Source: Enterococcus faecium
GTDB taxonomy: Bacteria > Bacillota > Bacilli > Lactobacillales > Enterococcaceae
Assembly (NCBI RefSeq): GCF_029023785.1
Contig: NZ_CP118955.1
Coordinates: 1,486,501 to 1,550,500 of the forward strand
Direction of reading: 5' to 3'
Length of the DNA stretch: 64,000 nucleotides
Of this stretch, positions 9,762-21,500 are shown piece after piece. Position 1 is the stretch's first letter; each line of letters opens with the position of its first letter. A program made the position numbers and the translations under genes. A model generated the notes under the pieces. The model ran no database searches, had not been told where the DNA came from, and saw only the letters and a program-made list of their open reading frames with translations.

Positions 9762-11297
9762 CTAATGTCTAAAATGCCGAACATCAGTAAAGACCATTGC
9801 TAGATCGTATTTATTCGCCATATCAATAGAATCTTGGTCTTTGATGCTTCCTCCTGGCTGAATGATTGCTTTTATACCATGTTTGGCTGCATATTCAACC
9901 GAATCATCCATTGGAAAATAAGCATCGCTAGCTAAAACTGCACCTTCCATTTTCTCTTGCGCTTGTTCAATCGCAATTTTTACTGAACCGACTCGATTCA
10001 TCTGCCCGGCTCCGATTCCTACTGTCTGACGTTCGTTTGCCAGTACGATCGCATTAGATTTCACATGTTTGACAGCTCTCCAAGCAAACGCTAATGCTTT
10101 TGCTTCTGCTGGAGTCGGCTTACGTTTTGTCACGACTTTCCACTCTTCTTCATTTTCTATTGCCAGATCTTGATCTTGTACAAGAAGTCCACCTAAGACT
10201 GAGACCGTTTCTTCTCGATTTTGATTTTCTTCCTGCACAAAGTCTACTGTCAGTAATCGGATGTTTTTCTTTTTTTGCAGTAATTCCAAAGCTTCTTGTG
10301 TATAAGAAGGGGCAATGATGATTTCTAGAAACAGCTTATGCATCTGTTCTGCTGTTGGCAGATCTACTTCTCGATTCAAAACGATGATCCCACCAAAGAT
10401 TGAAACAGGATCTGCTTCATACGCTGCTTCCCACGCTTCTAAAATCGTAGATGCTGTCCCAATACCACAAGGATTCATGTGTTTCAAGGCGACTACCGTT
10501 GGCTCGTCATATTCCTTCATGATCCGTAGCGCAGCATCTGCATCTCGGATATTATTATAAGAAAGTTCTTTCCCATGGAGTTGTTTTGCTGCTGCGATCG
10601 AATATTTTTCCAGAAGAGCGGACTGATAAAAGGCAGCGGCTTGATGGCTATTTTCACCGTAACGAAGCGTTTGTTTTCGTTCATACGTAAGTGTCAATTT
10701 TTCCGGTTCTTTTTCTTCCACCCAATCCGTTAAGTATTGAGCGATCAGTGCATCATATGCCGCAGTATGACGAAAGACTTTTGCCGCTAGTTTTTGTCTG
10801 AAAGAAAGTGAAGTATGCCCATACTGACGTAATTCTGAAAGTACTTCTTCATAGTCAGATGGATCAACAACAGAGGTGACAAATTCATGGTTTTTTGCTG
10901 CACTACGGAGCATACTAGGACCACCGATATCAATGTTTTCAATAGCTTCTGCTATTTCGACATCTGGTTTCATAATCGTTTCTTTGAAAGGATATAAATT
11001 GACACAAACAAAGTCGATTGGTTGGATATTTTCCGTTTCCATTGCCTCCATATGGCTAGGGAGATCGCGTCTTCCTAAAAGACCACCATGGATTTTAGGA
11101 TGAAGTGTTTTGACACGGCCATCCATCATTTCAGGAAACCCTGTCACTTCTTCGATCGAAAGCGTTTTGATCCCAGCTTTATCCAACGCATGCTTTGTTC
11201 CTCCTGTTGAAATGATTTCTACTCCTTGTTCAATCAAACCTTGGGCGAATGCTACAATCCCATTTTTATCTGATACACTGATCAATGCTCTTGTCAT
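9762..11297 (-). CDS. purH: Bifunctional AICAR transformylase / IMP cyclohydrolase
   Basis: Last two steps to IMP in one 511-residue protein. The N-terminal cyclohydrolase domain begins [12 protein letters not shown] and contains STGGT and DGRVKTLHP. The transformylase domain has [11 protein letters not shown], the Lys-His pair in [10 protein letters not shown], and a C-terminal YFPMDDSVE. The start overlaps the purN stop by four bases (ATGA), pointing to translational coupling. Confidence 0.97.
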   Translation of the reverse strand: MTRALISVSDKNGIVAFAQGLIEQGVEIISTGGTKHALDKAGIKTLSIEEVTGFPEMMDGRVKTLHPKIHGGLLGRRDLPSHMEAMETENIQPIDFVCVNLYPFKETIMKPDVEIAEAIENIDIGGPSMLRSAAKNHEFVTSVVDPSDYEEVLSELRQYGHTSLSFRQKLAAKVFRHTAAYDALIAQYLTDWVEEKEPEKLTLTYERKQTLRYGENSHQAAAFYQSALLEKYSIAAAKQLHGKELSYNNIRDADAALRIMKEYDEPTVVALKHMNPCGIGTASTILEAWEAAYEADPVSIFGGIIVLNREVDLPTAEQMHKLFLEIIIAPSYTQEALELLQKKKNIRLLTVDFVQEENQNREETVSVLGGLLVQDQDLAIENEEEWKVVTKRKPTPAEAKALAFAWRAVKHVKSNAIVLANERQTVGIGAGQMNRVGSVKIAIEQAQEKMEGAVLASDAYFPMDDSVEYAAKHGIKAIIQPGGSIKDQDSIDMANKYDLAMVFTDVRHFRH

Positions 11298-11872
11298 TTC
11301 AGATAGCCTCCATTTTCAATAATTTCACTAATCACTTCTGGATAGATTCGATGCTCTACTCTATGGATTTTTTCTTCTAAAGAATCGAACGTGTCCTCCT
11401 GTTCAATTCTCACTTTTTCCTGCCGGATGATTGGTCCAGTATCTACACCTTGGTCGATATAATGAATTGTGACACCCGTTTCTTTTACTCCAGCTTCAAA
11501 GGCATCACGTATGCCATGCAAACCAGGGAAGGCAGGTAAAAGAGACGGATGGATATTGATGATTCTTTTATCATAATTTTTCAGCAATACCGGTCCAATG
11601 ATTCGCATATATCCAGCTAATACGATCAAATCGATCTTTTTTTCTTTCAATTTATGCAAAATTGCTTCTTCATACTCTTTTTTTGAATCAAATTCTTTAG
11701 GTGAAAAACAATCTGCCGGTACACTCAACGCAGTTGCACGTTTCAAAACATATGCTTCAGGCTGATCACAAAACAACCAGTCAATCGAAGATTCCAATCC
11801 TTTTTTCGATAGATAATCGGCTAGCGCTTGAAAGTTGCTTCCGTTTCCAGAAGCAAAAACAGCGATTCTCAT
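11294..11872 (-). CDS. purN: Phosphoribosylglycinamide formyltransferase
   Basis: Transfers a formyl group from 10-formyl-tetrahydrofolate to GAR, the third step of the pathway. The 192 residues show [13 protein letters not shown] at the N-terminus, [14 protein letters not shown], the active-site segment [13 protein letters not shown] and [13 protein letters not shown]. The gene overlaps both neighbours by four bases, so purM, purN and purH are probably translationally coupled. No purT is visible, so this folate-dependent enzyme is the only GAR transformylase in the window. Confidence 0.96.
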   Translation of the reverse strand: MRIAVFASGNGSNFQALADYLSKKGLESSIDWLFCDQPEAYVLKRATALSVPADCFSPKEFDSKKEYEEAILHKLKEKKIDLIVLAGYMRIIGPVLLKNYDKRIINIHPSLLPAFPGLHGIRDAFEAGVKETGVTIHYIDQGVDTGPIIRQEKVRIEQEDTFDSLEEKIHRVEHRIYPEVISEIIENGGYLK

Positions 11873-12921
11873 CGTTCTTCTCCTATAAACACCACACGAT
11901 GTTTTTCTTTGGCGATCACTTTCCCGATTTCATAAACTTTTTCGCCAGCTTGCTCAATTTCGTGTACTATTTCTTTTACTTTCGATTCTTCGACTGCCAG
12001 GACCATACCGATGCCCATATTGAAGATTTCATACATCTCCATCTCAGGAATTTCACCATATTTTTGTAAACAGCCGAATATTGGAAGAATCGGCCATGAG
12101 CCAAGTTTGATTTGTGCAGCCATAGATTCTGGTAACATTCGCGGGATATTTTCTACAAACCCTCCACCAGTGATATGTGCAGCTCCTTTTATTTTCTTTT
12201 CTTTGATCAGCGGAAGCAAGGAAGAAACATAGATTTTCGTTGGCTCAAGCAATTCTTCGCCAAGTGTTTTTTTCAATTCTGGCAGTTTTGATGATAAAGA
12301 AAACTGCTGCTGCTCAAAGAAAATTTTGCGAACAAGAGAGTACCCATTTGAATGAATCCCGCTAGATGCTATTCCAAGCAACACATCTCCTGGGTTGATC
12401 GTTTCTCCTGTCAATAATTGAGATTTTTCAGCTATCCCTACAGCAAATCCGGCTAGATCATAATCATTACCTGAGTACATACCAGGCATTTCAGCTGTTT
12501 CTCCGCCAATCAGCGCCATATTTCCTTGAACACATCCATCTGCTACACCTTTTACTACATTTTCCAAACGTAACGGATCATTTTTCCCCGTTGCTAAGTA
12601 GTCTAAGAAATATAACGGCTCTGCGCCTTGTGCTAAGATATCATTGACACACATCGCTACGCAGTCGATCCCGATTGTATCGTGTTTGTCTGCTTCGATT
12701 GCCACTGCTAATTTCGTCCCCACGCCATCGGTCCCCGAGACAAGGACTGGCTCTTTTAATTGAAAGACCGATAAATCAAAACAACCGCCGAATCCTCCTA
12801 TAGCGCCCATCATACCTAAACGTTCCGTTTTTTTGACATGCTTCTTGATCCGTTCTACTACTTCATATCCAGCTTCGACATCTACGCCAGCTTTTGCGTA
12901 TGCATTTGCCATTGAATTCAT
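11869..12921 (-). CDS. purM: AIR synthetase (phosphoribosylformylglycinamidine cyclo-ligase)
   Basis: Closes the imidazole ring using ATP, fifth step. The 350 residues carry the family's [44 protein letters not shown] and [13 protein letters not shown]. The start is uncertain. The ATG at 12921 lies only three bases after GGGAG, while the ATG at 12912 ([16 protein letters not shown]) matches the usual N-terminus better but is 12 bases from that site. It is 22 bases downstream of purF in the operon. Confidence 0.96.
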   Translation of the reverse strand: MNSMANAYAKAGVDVEAGYEVVERIKKHVKKTERLGMMGAIGGFGGCFDLSVFQLKEPVLVSGTDGVGTKLAVAIEADKHDTIGIDCVAMCVNDILAQGAEPLYFLDYLATGKNDPLRLENVVKGVADGCVQGNMALIGGETAEMPGMYSGNDYDLAGFAVGIAEKSQLLTGETINPGDVLLGIASSGIHSNGYSLVRKIFFEQQQFSLSSKLPELKKTLGEELLEPTKIYVSSLLPLIKEKKIKGAAHITGGGFVENIPRMLPESMAAQIKLGSWPILPIFGCLQKYGEIPEMEMYEIFNMGIGMVLAVEESKVKEIVHEIEQAGEKVYEIGKVIAKEKHRVVFIGEER

Positions 12922-12943
12922 ATACTCCCTTCTTGGTCTGCTT

Positions 12944-14383
12944 TTAAAAGAACGATACTTTTTCTTTTAGTGATTCCTGATATTTTTCTTCATAGTCATA
13001 TAACGGCGTAGGATAATCTCCGTTGAAATAAGCCATACACAATCCTGAATACGGAGCATCTTTTTCCAGACCGATCGATTCGATCAGACCCTCTTCACTT
13101 AAAAAACCTAAAGAATCTGCACCGATACATTCTTTGATTTCATCAATCGTGTGATTTGCCGCAATGAGTTCTTTACGCGTTTGAATATCAATCCCGTAAA
13201 AACATGGATATTTCAAAGGAGGAGAAGCAATCCTCACATGGACTTCTTTTGCCCCTGCTTCTTTCAAAAGATGGACGATCCGTCTGCTTGTCGTACCCCG
13301 AACAATTGAATCATCGACCATAATCACCTTTTTACCTTCCACTACTCCTCGTACAGCAGATAATTTCATTCGAACACCTTGCTCTCTTAGCTCAGGCGTT
13401 GGCTGGATAAATGTTCGGGCAATGTATTGATTTTTTACTAATCCGATTTCATAAGGGATTCCACTAGCTTCCGCATAACCGCTTGCGGCTGACAAAGAAG
13501 AATTAGGTACGCCAACGACCATATCTGCTTTTACTGGCGATTCTTTCGCTAAATTCCGTCCCATATTTTTCCGTGCAGTATGCACATTGATCCCTGCGAT
13601 GTTTGAATCTGGTCTGGCAAAATAGATATATTCCATCGAACAAATAGAAAGCTGCGTGTCCTTCGTAAAGCAATCAATCTGGATTCCTTCGTCATTGATG
13701 ATCACTATCTCACCAGGCTGGACATCTCTTATAAAACGTGCCCCAATAACTTCTAATGCACAAGTTTCCGAGGCAATCACGTATGCTCCGTTTTTCATTT
13801 GTCCGATTGCTAATGGACGAAAACCATTTGGGTCCAAAGCGGCAATCATTGCCGTTTCTGTCATTAATAAATAGGCAAAGCCACCTTTGACTTCATTCAA
13901 AGCACTTTTTAATTTATTTAAAAAATCTGTTTCTTCACTTCGTCGGATCAAATGCATCAATATCTCCGTATCGGAGTTAGAATGGAAGATCGCCCCATTT
14001 TCCTCTAACTCTTTTCTAAGGGAACGAGCATTGATCAAGTTACCATTATGCGCTAAGCCGATCGACTGATCATGAAATTTGAATAGAAAAGGCTGAATAT
14101 TGTCCACACTTCCATTGCCTGCTGTTGCATAACGTACATGTCCGATTGCAGCTTCTCCTGTTAACTGCTGCAATTTTCTTTGATCTTTGAATACCTCAGA
14201 AAGCAGCCCCAAATCTCGATGCCCCTTAAGCTTTCCTCGATCATTGGACACGATACCCGCACCTTCTTGTCCTCGATGCTGAAGACTATGGAGCCCGAAG
14301 TATGCCACACTAGCGGCGTCTGGATGACCCCAAACACCGAAGATCCCGCATTCTTCATTTAAACTCTTCACTTCATAAGACAT
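12944..14383 (-). CDS. purF: Amidophosphoribosyltransferase
   Basis: Commits PRPP to purine synthesis by adding glutamine-derived ammonia. I chose the ATG at 14383 (protein [11 protein letters not shown]..., 479 residues) because a GGGAGG site sits 9 bases upstream; a longer GTG form at 14404 would start before that site. Cys12 in ECGIFGVWG becomes the N-terminal nucleophile after propeptide removal. The PRPP loop [16 protein letters not shown] and the four-Cys iron-sulfur pattern of the Bacillus-type enzyme (for example [13 protein letters not shown]) are present. It overlaps the end of purL by 16 bases. Confidence 0.97.
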   Translation of the reverse strand: MSYEVKSLNEECGIFGVWGHPDAASVAYFGLHSLQHRGQEGAGIVSNDRGKLKGHRDLGLLSEVFKDQRKLQQLTGEAAIGHVRYATAGNGSVDNIQPFLFKFHDQSIGLAHNGNLINARSLRKELEENGAIFHSNSDTEILMHLIRRSEETDFLNKLKSALNEVKGGFAYLLMTETAMIAALDPNGFRPLAIGQMKNGAYVIASETCALEVIGARFIRDVQPGEIVIINDEGIQIDCFTKDTQLSICSMEYIYFARPDSNIAGINVHTARKNMGRNLAKESPVKADMVVGVPNSSLSAASGYAEASGIPYEIGLVKNQYIARTFIQPTPELREQGVRMKLSAVRGVVEGKKVIMVDDSIVRGTTSRRIVHLLKEAGAKEVHVRIASPPLKYPCFYGIDIQTRKELIAANHTIDEIKECIGADSLGFLSEEGLIESIGLEKDAPYSGLCMAYFNGDYPTPLYDYEEKYQESLKEKVSFF

Positions 14384-16590
14384 ACGATTGCATCCTCCCA
14401 GCACTTTCTTGCTACTGCAGTTTCTATTTTGATCTGACCGTCAGTTGCTGAAATTTCGATTATCGCTTCATCCGTCACCTTACCTGCTAAAACAGCAGCA
14501 TCTCCCATCATTTCTTCGAATCGTGTCTTATTTTCCGGTGCGACTGTCAACACAAATCTTGATTGAGTTTCTGCAAATAATTGAGCAGAGGACAATTCAA
14601 ACTGTACAGATATCCCTAGCTGATGTTTGAAAGCTGATTCTGCCAGTGCAATTGCCAAGCCACCTTCTGAACAGTCATGAGCACTTTCAATCAATCCGTT
14701 TTGGATGGCTGTCAATACTAACTCTTGGTTTCTCTTTTCAATGGATAGATCAAAGTTTCGGATCACACCTTCGATTCTTCCAAGCTGCATCTTTTGTAAT
14801 TCACTGCCATCAAAATCTGCAAACGTCTTACCTAATATATAGATTAGATCCCCTGATTTTTTGAATTCCTGAGTAGTGATATGTTTATGATCCTCAATCA
14901 ATCCGACCATACCAATCATTGGTGTTGGATAGATTGCTTGACCATCCGTTTCATTATATAAAGAGACATTTCCTGAAATAACAGGAGTTCCTAACGTTTC
15001 ACACGCAGCAGCAATTCCGTCAGCTGAAGTCGATAATTCCCAAAAAACTTCTGGTTTATCAGGAGAACCATAGTTCAGGCAGTCGGTGATCGCCAAGGGC
15101 TTACCACCGCTAGCAATAATATTTCTAGCAGCTTCTGCCACTGCTATTTGTCCTCCGATTTTTGGATCCAAATACAGATAGCGCGCGTTGCAGTCTGTGG
15201 TCATAGCTAACGCTTTATTCGTCCCTCTAACCCTCATCACAGCAGCATCGCTTCCTGGACGGACAACTGTATTGGTTTGTACTTGTGAATCATAAGTTTC
15301 GTAGATTGAACGTTTTGAAGCAATCGTCGGTTGCTGCAGCAGATCAAGCAATACTTGTCCAGGTTCTTCGATAACTGGCTGATAAGGAGCTAACTGCTGA
15401 AATTCTACGATTCGAGCTGGTTCTTTCATTTCTTTATGATAAACTGGTGCATCTTCAGCTAATGCATCGACTGGCAGATTTGCTACTTCTTCTCCTTGAT
15501 GATATAGCCGATATTGCCCGTCGTCTGTTACTTTACCGATAGTGACTGCATCTAGATCATACTTCTGAAATAGTTCTTGGATTTTTTCTTCCTCTCCTGA
15601 TTTAACACAAATCAACATCCGTTCTTGTGATTCCGATAACATCATTTCATAAGGTGTCATCCCAGTTTCTCTTTGTGGGACTTCATCTAATGTCAATATA
15701 AGTCCTGAGCCAGCTTTTGAAGCCATTTCCGCACTAGATGAAACAAGTCCTGCTGCTCCCATATCCTGTATACCTATTAGAGAATCCGAATGATGCAAGA
15801 TTAATTCCAAACACGCTTCAAGCAGCAGCTTTTCCATAAAAGGATCGCCTACTTGTACAGCAGAACGTTGCTGTTCTTCTTCTTGATTAAATTCTTCTGA
15901 GGCAAAAGTTGCTCCGTGGATACCGTCGCGACCTGTTTTTGCACCTACATACATGATCGAATTACCGACGCCAGCGGCTTGCCCTTTCTGGATATGTTTG
16001 TGTTCAATCAAACCTACGCACATTGCATTGACTAATGGGTTTCCTTCATAACAAGGATCAAATGCAATTTCGCCGCCTACAGTCGGTATGCCGATACAAT
16101 TGCCGTATCCGCCGATACCTGCAACTACTTCTTCTAGTAAATATTTCGTTCTTGGATTATCTAATTCGCCGAACCTCAATGAATCTAGCAACGCAATTGG
16201 ACGAGCCCCCATGCTGAAAATATCTCTGATGATTCCGCCAACTCCTGTCGCAGCTCCTTCATAAGGCTCCACGGCTGAAGGATGATTGTGACTTTCTGCT
16301 TTGAAGACAACTGCTAGTCCATCACCGATGTCGACGATGCCTGCGCCTTCTCCAGGGCCTTGCAACACATGAGGTCCACTAGTAGGAAATTTGCGTAGAA
16401 CCGGTTTAGAATTTTTATAGGAACAATGTTCGCTCCACATAACAGAAAACAGTCCAGTTTCCGTATAATTAGGCATTCTTCCTAAGATATCTTCTTCGAT
16501 CATTCGATATTCTTCATCAGTCAATCCCCATTCGGCATAGATTCTTTTTTTCTTGATCTCTTCAGCTGTCGGTTCTTTCAATGTTTTCAT
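14368..16590 (-). CDS. purL: FGAM synthase, synthetase subunit (small PurL)
   Basis: ATP-dependent subunit that converts FGAR to FGAM, fourth step. At 740 residues it is the small Gram-positive PurL, which needs PurS and PurQ as partners; both are encoded just upstream. Recognisable segments are [57 protein letters not shown], and a second-half [14 protein letters not shown]. It starts one base from the purQ stop and overlaps purF at its 3' end. Confidence 0.97.
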   Translation of the reverse strand: MKTLKEPTAEEIKKKRIYAEWGLTDEEYRMIEEDILGRMPNYTETGLFSVMWSEHCSYKNSKPVLRKFPTSGPHVLQGPGEGAGIVDIGDGLAVVFKAESHNHPSAVEPYEGAATGVGGIIRDIFSMGARPIALLDSLRFGELDNPRTKYLLEEVVAGIGGYGNCIGIPTVGGEIAFDPCYEGNPLVNAMCVGLIEHKHIQKGQAAGVGNSIMYVGAKTGRDGIHGATFASEEFNQEEEQQRSAVQVGDPFMEKLLLEACLELILHHSDSLIGIQDMGAAGLVSSSAEMASKAGSGLILTLDEVPQRETGMTPYEMMLSESQERMLICVKSGEEEKIQELFQKYDLDAVTIGKVTDDGQYRLYHQGEEVANLPVDALAEDAPVYHKEMKEPARIVEFQQLAPYQPVIEEPGQVLLDLLQQPTIASKRSIYETYDSQVQTNTVVRPGSDAAVMRVRGTNKALAMTTDCNARYLYLDPKIGGQIAVAEAARNIIASGGKPLAITDCLNYGSPDKPEVFWELSTSADGIAAACETLGTPVISGNVSLYNETDGQAIYPTPMIGMVGLIEDHKHITTQEFKKSGDLIYILGKTFADFDGSELQKMQLGRIEGVIRNFDLSIEKRNQELVLTAIQNGLIESAHDCSEGGLAIALAESAFKHQLGISVQFELSSAQLFAETQSRFVLTVAPENKTRFEEMMGDAAVLAGKVTDEAIIEISATDGQIKIETAVARKCWEDAIVCLMK

Positions 16591-17262
16591 CTATACGGTC
16601 ACCTTTCCGAAGTTTTTTAAAATGGAAGCAAAGAACCGTTTCCCATCTTCTGATCCTAGCAAGTCTTCTACTGCACGTTCTGGATGAGGCATCATTCCTA
16701 ACACATTCCCTGCTTTGTTCGTAATCCCTGCAATGTTTTCCACGCTGCCGTTGATGTTGTCATTATAAGTAAAGGCAATCTGATTATTTTTTTTTAGTTC
16801 TTGAAGTGTTTCTTCGTCACAGAAATAATTTCCTTCCCCATGAGCAACTGGAAGATAGATTATTTCGTCGGCTTCATACTCTGAAGTAAAGGCCGTCTTG
16901 GGGTTGACTTTCAATGGTACAGTTTTGCAAATAAAATGCAAAGACTCATTTCGTCTCAGTACACCTGGCAAAAGTCCTGCTTCTGTCAATATCTGGAATC
17001 CATTGCATGTACCGAATACTGGTTTCCCTTCTTCAGCAAAACGAATCACTTCTTCCATGATTGTAGAAAACCGAGCAATCGCACCGCATCTCAAATAGTC
17101 ACCATAGGAGAATCCTCCCGGCAGTAAAACCCCATCAAATCCTTCTAAAGAGGACTCATCATGCCGTACAAATTCGGCATCAGCGCCCATGATCTCGCGA
17201 ACTGCCCATAACATATCTGCGTCACAATTTGAACCTGGAAAAACGATGACCGCAAATTTCAT
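16591..17262 (-). CDS. purQ: FGAM synthase, glutaminase subunit
   Basis: Releases ammonia from glutamine for PurL. The start at 17262 ([14 protein letters not shown]) is preferred because AGGAAG lies just before it; a 10-codon extension upstream has no such site. The 223 residues hold the class I amidotransferase triad: Cys in VFGTCNGFQ, and His and Glu in [10 protein letters not shown]. It sits between purS and purL with almost no spacing. Confidence 0.97.
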   Translation of the reverse strand: MKFAVIVFPGSNCDADMLWAVREIMGADAEFVRHDESSLEGFDGVLLPGGFSYGDYLRCGAIARFSTIMEEVIRFAEEGKPVFGTCNGFQILTEAGLLPGVLRRNESLHFICKTVPLKVNPKTAFTSEYEADEIIYLPVAHGEGNYFCDEETLQELKKNNQIAFTYNDNINGSVENIAGITNKAGNVLGMMPHPERAVEDLLGSEDGKRFFASILKNFGKVTV

Positions 17263-17263
17263 G

Positions 17264-17521
17264 TTATACTTCCTCCATTTTTTTGATTTCATATCGGTAT
17301 GTTTCCATATTTACATTTGCAAGCAGCTTGTCACAAATCGTTTCAATCACTGTATCGATTGGTTCTTCTGCATCAGCAAGTTGTATCTCAAAGTATTTTC
17401 CTATTCGGATATCTTCGATTGTTTCATATCCCATACGATGGACTGCTTTTTTTACTGCCTCCCCTTGAGGATCTAACACTGAATCTTTATAGGTTACATA
17501 TACTTTTACGAAATACATCAT
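17264..17521 (-). CDS. purS: FGAM synthase subunit PurS
   Basis: Small bridging subunit of the PurLQS complex, 85 residues, with the family pattern [23 protein letters not shown] and [10 protein letters not shown]. Two consecutive ATG codons (17521 and 17518) are both possible after the GGAG site. The start overlaps the purC stop, which suggests coupling. Its presence explains why PurL here is short. Confidence 0.95.
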   Translation of the reverse strand: MMYFVKVYVTYKDSVLDPQGEAVKKAVHRMGYETIEDIRIGKYFEIQLADAEEPIDTVIETICDKLLANVNMETYRYEIKKMEEV

Positions 17522-18246
17522 ACTCGCTCCTTTTCTTCAGTTAGTTCCGATAGACGGTTATATACTTCTTGATAGACTGGGATCAAATCACCTAGATCTC
17601 TGCGGTAAACGTCTTTGTCCATATGTTCATTCGTACGTTCATCCCATAATCGGCAAGTATCCGGTGTTACTTCATCCGCAAGCAAAATTTGTCCATTCGA
17701 CCGGCCAAATTCTAGCTTGAAATCTACTAAAACCAAACCGACCTTAGCAAATAATTCGGTCAAAATTTCATTAATAGCCAACGCTTGGGCTTTCAGCTCA
17801 CTGATTTCTTCCGGTTTTGCAAGTTGTAAGAAATAGATATGCTCTTCATTGATAAATGGATCATCCAACTGGTCATCCTTATAGTAGAATTCAATGATTG
17901 GTTTGATGAATTCTTTACCTTCGGGAACACCTAGACGTTTTGAGAAACTTCCTGCTGCAATATTTCGGATAACCACTTCCAGAGGGATAATTTGTACTTT
18001 TTTTGCTAATTGTTCGGTTTTAGACAATTGTTCAATAAAATGATTTTTTATTCCTCTTTGAGTCAGATAACGGAAAATTGCACTTGTGATTTGATTATTC
18101 AATTCTCCTTTTCCACTTATCTGGTCTTTCCTCGCGCCATTCAACGCAGTTGCTTGATCTAAATATTCTATCCAAATCAAGTTCTCATCAGAAGTAAGAT
18201 ATATTTTTTTGGCTTTTCCTTCATACAAAAGTTCTTTCTTCTCCAT
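17518..18246 (-). CDS. purC: SAICAR synthetase
   Basis: Joins CAIR and aspartate, eighth step of the pathway, and is the first gene of the nine-gene operon. The 242 residues begin [13 protein letters not shown] and include [27 protein letters not shown] and [13 protein letters not shown] strong promoter with an upstream PurBox lies before it, so the whole operon is probably controlled by PurR sensing PRPP. Confidence 0.97.
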   Translation of the reverse strand: MEKKELLYEGKAKKIYLTSDENLIWIEYLDQATALNGARKDQISGKGELNNQITSAIFRYLTQRGIKNHFIEQLSKTEQLAKKVQIIPLEVVIRNIAAGSFSKRLGVPEGKEFIKPIIEFYYKDDQLDDPFINEEHIYFLQLAKPEEISELKAQALAINEILTELFAKVGLVLVDFKLEFGRSNGQILLADEVTPDTCRLWDERTNEHMDKDVYRRDLGDLIPVYQEVYNRLSELTEEKERV

Positions 18247-18290
18247 GTACGTCTCTCCTTTTTATTTACATTAAAAGCAAATACATCGTT

Positions 18291-18305
18291 TTTTGTTCGT
18301 GTTTT
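18291..18305 (-). promoter_or_regulatory. Second PurBox-like site in the purC leader
   Basis: On the minus strand AAAACACGAACAAAA has the same ACGAACA core as the upstream box, but lies just after the predicted transcription start. It may be an extra PurR contact or a chance match. Confidence 0.45.
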
Positions 18306-18313
18306 CACTTTAA

Positions 18314-18342
18314 ATTTTAGCAATCATCTTTTTATAAATCAA
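18314..18342 (-). promoter_or_regulatory. pur operon promoter (purC)
   Basis: On the minus strand, -35 TTGATT (18342-18337), a 17-base spacer, and -10 TAAAAT (18319-18314) with a TGC extension just upstream. This places the start of transcription near 18307, about 60 bases before purC. Confidence 0.75.
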
Positions 18343-18376
18343 CAAAAATATGTACATTTAAGGCATTAGATTCTTT

Positions 18377-18392
18377 TAATGTTCGTGTTTTA
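18377..18392 (-). promoter_or_regulatory. PurBox upstream of the purC promoter
   Basis: On the minus strand TAAAACACGAACATTA resembles the PurR site AWWWCCGAACWWT (11 of 13 positions). Its centre is 67 bases upstream of the -10 centre, so about -76 from the predicted start. That is the spacing reported for PurR-activated lactococcal pur promoters. PurR itself is not in this window. Confidence 0.7.
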
Positions 18393-18410
18393 TCAGAAAC
18401 GAAAATCTTA

Positions 18411-18450
18411 TACCATCAACAAGCGTTTACATTTATACTTAATGATGGTA
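18411..18450. repeat. 8-base inverted repeat across a divergent promoter
   Basis: TACCATCA (18411-18418) and TGATGGTA (18443-18450) are exact inverted repeats 24 bases apart. They enclose the -35 of the rightward promoter and touch its -10, so they could be an operator. No regulator is assigned. Confidence 0.5.
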
Positions 18451-18454
18451 TATT
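18426..18454 (+). promoter_or_regulatory. Promoter of the 125-residue unknown gene
   Basis: -35 TTTACA (18426-18431), a 17-base spacer and -10 TATATT (18449-18454). It fires away from purC, about 48 bases before the start codon at 18502. Confidence 0.65.
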
Positions 18455-18501
18455 AGAATTAACTAAAAATTTGGATAATGGGTTCGAGGAGGCACTTGCC
18501 G

Positions 18502-18879
18502 ATGGAAGATGCAATAAAACAAGGTCAGCTTTTTTTATCAGAATTAACAGCTGAAGAACGTTCCTGTCTATATAATGATTTGCTGTCGATCAAAGACGTT
18601 TATTTATGCAATAAAGATACTAGTTTTTATACATTCCGAAAAATCCGCCGAGCAACCAAGCGCTGTGCTGAATGCCGTAAAAGGACTTTTCTTTATCAGA
18701 CAGAACACAAAGGCGAACTTTCAATCAGTCAGATTCATGAACAGAAGCGTTTCAAAAATCATTATCGTATCCAGATCTTATTCAATGGACAAGAGATGGA
18801 ATACGCTTTTCTCGAAAACTTGCTGCAACATCTCCATAACCAGCATTTTAGTTATAATAGCCAAGCCATTTACGCTTAA
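18502..18879 (+). CDS. Uncharacterised 125-residue protein
   Basis: I do not recognise the family. The ATG at 18502 is preferred because a GAGGAGG site lies 9 bases before it; an in-frame ATG at 18478 precedes that site. The product is soluble and basic in the middle, with a stretch KIRRATKRCAECRKR (about residues 46-60) holding a Cys-x2-Cys pair next to clustered Arg/Lys. This could bind metal or nucleic acid, but no second Cys pair is present. It is alone between two terminators, divergent from the pur operon, and has its own promoter flanked by an inverted repeat. Function unknown. Confidence 0.75.
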   Translation: MEDAIKQGQLFLSELTAEERSCLYNDLLSIKDVYLCNKDTSFYTFRKIRRATKRCAECRKRTFLYQTEHKGELSISQIHEQKRFKNHYRIQILFNGQEMEYAFLENLLQHLHNQHFSYNSQAIYA

Positions 18880-18971
18880 TTCCTCTATTTTTTGTATGTA
18901 AAGAGGCACGGTAAAGAGGTAGCCGCTTTTAAAATCAGGTTCCTATTATTGATAAGAAAATATAATAAACT

Positions 18972-19010
18972 AAAAGAAGCAGAACCGCTAACGGATCTGC
19001 TTCTTTTTTG
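18972..19010. terminator. Bidirectional terminator between the unknown gene and purB
   Basis: AAAAGAAGCAGA (18972-18983) pairs exactly with TCTGCTTCTTTT (18996-19007), with runs of A and T on the two sides. It serves the rightward gene and the leftward purE-K-B unit. Confidence 0.85.
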
Positions 19011-19058
19011 GTTATTTTTGCTATTCTATTTTAATTGAATTTTGCAACTCACTCTTCT

Positions 19059-20354
19059 TTATTCCAAACCTACTCGTTTGAATATCACGTCAACGTTTTT
19101 CAAATGATGATGATAATCAAAGGCATCGTCTATTTCTTCTTTAGATAATACCGATGTGATGGTTGGATCTTCTTCTAACAGCGGGCGGAACTGCACTTGG
19201 TTGTCCCAAGCGTACGCAGTTTTTGGCTGAACAAGATCATAAGCTTCTTCTCTTGTCATTCCCTTATCGATCAATTTCAGCATAACGCGCTGGCTATAAA
19301 TCAAACCAAATGTTGCAGACATATTCCGCTTCATGTTTTCAGGAAAGACCGTTAGATTTTTAACGATATTGCCAAAACGATTTAACATGTAATTCAATAA
19401 AATCGTGGTATCAGGCAAGATGATTCGTTCTGCTGAAGAATGAGAAATATCTCTTTCATGCCATAATGTGACATTTTCATAGGCAGTGACCATGTGTCCG
19501 CGCACCACTCTGGCTAGACCAGCCATATTTTCTGAACCGATCGGATTCCTTTTGTGCGGCATAGCAGAAGAACCTTTTTGACCTTTCGCAAAAAATTCTT
19601 CTACTTCACGTGTTTCGGATTTTTGCAATCCGCGTATCTCTGTTGCAAAACGTTCAATACTTGTAGCAATAAGCGCCATCGCTGAGAAATATTCAGCATG
19701 TAGATCCCGAGGGAGAACTTGAGTAGAGATTTCTTGTGGACGGATCCCCAATTGTTTACATACATACTCTTCAATAAATGGCGGGATATTTGCGAACGTC
19801 CCCACTGCTCCTGAGATTTTTCCTGCTTCTACTCCTTTTGCCGCATGTTCAAATCGTTCGATGTTCCGTTTCATTTCTGAATACCATGTGGCAAGTTTCA
19901 ATCCAAAAGTAGTTGGTTCAGCATGGACACCGTGTGTCCGACCCATCATCACTGTATATTTGTGTTCTTTTGCTTTTTCGCCAATGATTTCCGTAAAACG
20001 TTTCAAGTCTTCCCGTAAAATATCATTTGCTTGCTTGATGAGATAGCCATAAGCAGTATCTACGACATCCGTACTTGTTAGACCATAATGGACCCATTTT
20101 CTTTCTTCTCCCAATGTTTCAGAAACCGCTCGTGTAAACGCAACGACATCATGGCGTGTTAATTTTTCGATTTCCAAGATCCGATCGATATCAAATGATG
20201 CATGCTCACGAATTTTTTTCACATCTTCTTGCGGGATTTCACCAAGTTCTGCCCAAGCTTCATCTGCTAAAATCTCGACTTCGAGCCACGCACGGTATTT
20301 GTTCTCTTCCGTCCAGATATTCCCCATTTCAGGGCGTGTATAACGTTCTAACAT
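19059..20354 (-). CDS. purB: Adenylosuccinate lyase
   Basis: Acts twice in purine synthesis, releasing fumarate from SAICAR and from adenylosuccinate. The 431 residues show the fumarase-superfamily signature [11 protein letters not shown] (active-site Ser loop), [15 protein letters not shown] with the catalytic His, and [13 protein letters not shown]. It is third in the purE-purK-purB unit, 12 bases after purK, and is separated from the main pur operon by the divergent unknown gene. Confidence 0.97.
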   Translation of the reverse strand: MLERYTRPEMGNIWTEENKYRAWLEVEILADEAWAELGEIPQEDVKKIREHASFDIDRILEIEKLTRHDVVAFTRAVSETLGEERKWVHYGLTSTDVVDTAYGYLIKQANDILREDLKRFTEIIGEKAKEHKYTVMMGRTHGVHAEPTTFGLKLATWYSEMKRNIERFEHAAKGVEAGKISGAVGTFANIPPFIEEYVCKQLGIRPQEISTQVLPRDLHAEYFSAMALIATSIERFATEIRGLQKSETREVEEFFAKGQKGSSAMPHKRNPIGSENMAGLARVVRGHMVTAYENVTLWHERDISHSSAERIILPDTTILLNYMLNRFGNIVKNLTVFPENMKRNMSATFGLIYSQRVMLKLIDKGMTREEAYDLVQPKTAYAWDNQVQFRPLLEEDPTITSVLSKEEIDDAFDYHHHLKNVDVIFKRVGLE

Positions 20355-20366
20355 GTTTTTTCTCCT

Positions 20367-21500
20367 CTAATCCCAAATATTCGTTTGTTTGATTTCTTCC
20401 AGCGTTTGCTGGATGTCTTCTGTCAAGATAGTGATATGTCCCATCTTGCGACCTTTTTTTGCTTGTTTTTTTCCATAGAAATGGAATTGCCAGTCTGGCT
20501 TATTCTCAATCAAGCGATAGCTTTCCAGCAGTTGTTCTCCCAAAACATTGACCATTACTGCATTGCTTATCAAACGTACTTTTTCTCCTAATGGCCAACC
20601 ACAAATACCTCGAATATGGGCATCGAACTGACTCATAGAACAAGCTTCAATAGAATAATGTCCAGAATTGTGAGGACGAGGAGCTAATTCATTCACATAT
20701 AGCCCGCCTGTTTTTGTTAAAAACATTTCTACCCCTAAAACACCTGAAAGGCTCACTGCTTCTGCAATCACACGGGCAATACGCTCAGCCTCCTCGATCA
20801 CATCCTGATCAATCGCGGCTGGAGCAATCGTTTCATGAAGAATATTGTTGTGGTGGATGTTTTCCACGACCGGAAAAGTCGTGAAATCTCCTTGACCATT
20901 TCCTGCCACCATGATCGAAATCTCTTTTTCAAACGGGATCCATGCTTCTAAAACACAGGTTCCTTCTCTTAAAAGGTCCATGGCAGGAGCTAGATCCGCC
21001 CGACTTTTCAAAACATACTGCCCCTTGCCATCATAGCCGCCTCGAGTGGTTTTCAAAACACAAGGATAGCCGATCCCGTCAATCGCATCTTGGATATCCG
21101 TCGGACTGACAATCGTTGCATAAGGAGCAATCACGATGTTGTTCGTTTCCAAAAAAGATTTTTCTAACAGGCGGTCTTGCGTAATCGCAAGCAAGTCTGT
21201 CCCTTGAGGAATAAATGACATGGGTAAAATCGCATTTAACGCCTCTACACTGACGTTTTCGAATTCATAGGTAATGACATCTGTTCTTCTGGCAAGCTCT
21301 TTCAGCGCAAAGGTGTCATCATAGACACTTTCAATGTGCCAATCTGCAACTTGTGCGGCTGGACAATCGCTCACAGGATCCAGCACACCTACTTTAAAGC
21401 CCATTTCTTTTGCACTAATCGCCATCATACGACCTAATTGACCGCCACCGACGATCCCGATCGTTGAACCAGGCAACAAAGGTTTAACCAAGTTGATCAC
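20367..21500 (-). CDS. purK: N5-CAIR synthetase (ATP-grasp)
   Basis: Carboxylates AIR to N5-CAIR with ATP and bicarbonate. The 377 residues have [16 protein letters not shown] near the N-terminus, [25 protein letters not shown] and the metal site [17 protein letters not shown]. The most upstream start is a GTG at 21500 inside the purE 3' end (17-base overlap), with no clear ribosome binding site; a TTG nine bases further on is an alternative. The overlap suggests coupling to purE. Confidence 0.96.
   Translation of the reverse strand: MINLVKPLLPGSTIGIVGGGQLGRMMAISAKEMGFKVGVLDPVSDCPAAQVADWHIESVYDDTFALKELARRTDVITYEFENVSVEALNAILPMSFIPQGTDLLAITQDRLLEKSFLETNNIVIAPYATIVSPTDIQDAIDGIGYPCVLKTTRGGYDGKGQYVLKSRADLAPAMDLLREGTCVLEAWIPFEKEISIMVAGNGQGDFTTFPVVENIHHNNILHETIAPAAIDQDVIEEAERIARVIAEAVSLSGVLGVEMFLTKTGGLYVNELAPRPHNSGHYSIEACSMSQFDAHIRGICGWPLGEKVRLISNAVMVNVLGEQLLESYRLIENKPDWQFHFYGKKQAKKGRKMGHITILTEDIQQTLEEIKQTNIWD

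Noticed and set aside
14384..14404. Longer purF start (GTG at 14404)
   Set aside because: The seven extra codons include the ribosome binding site for the ATG at 14383, and the propeptide length fits the later start.
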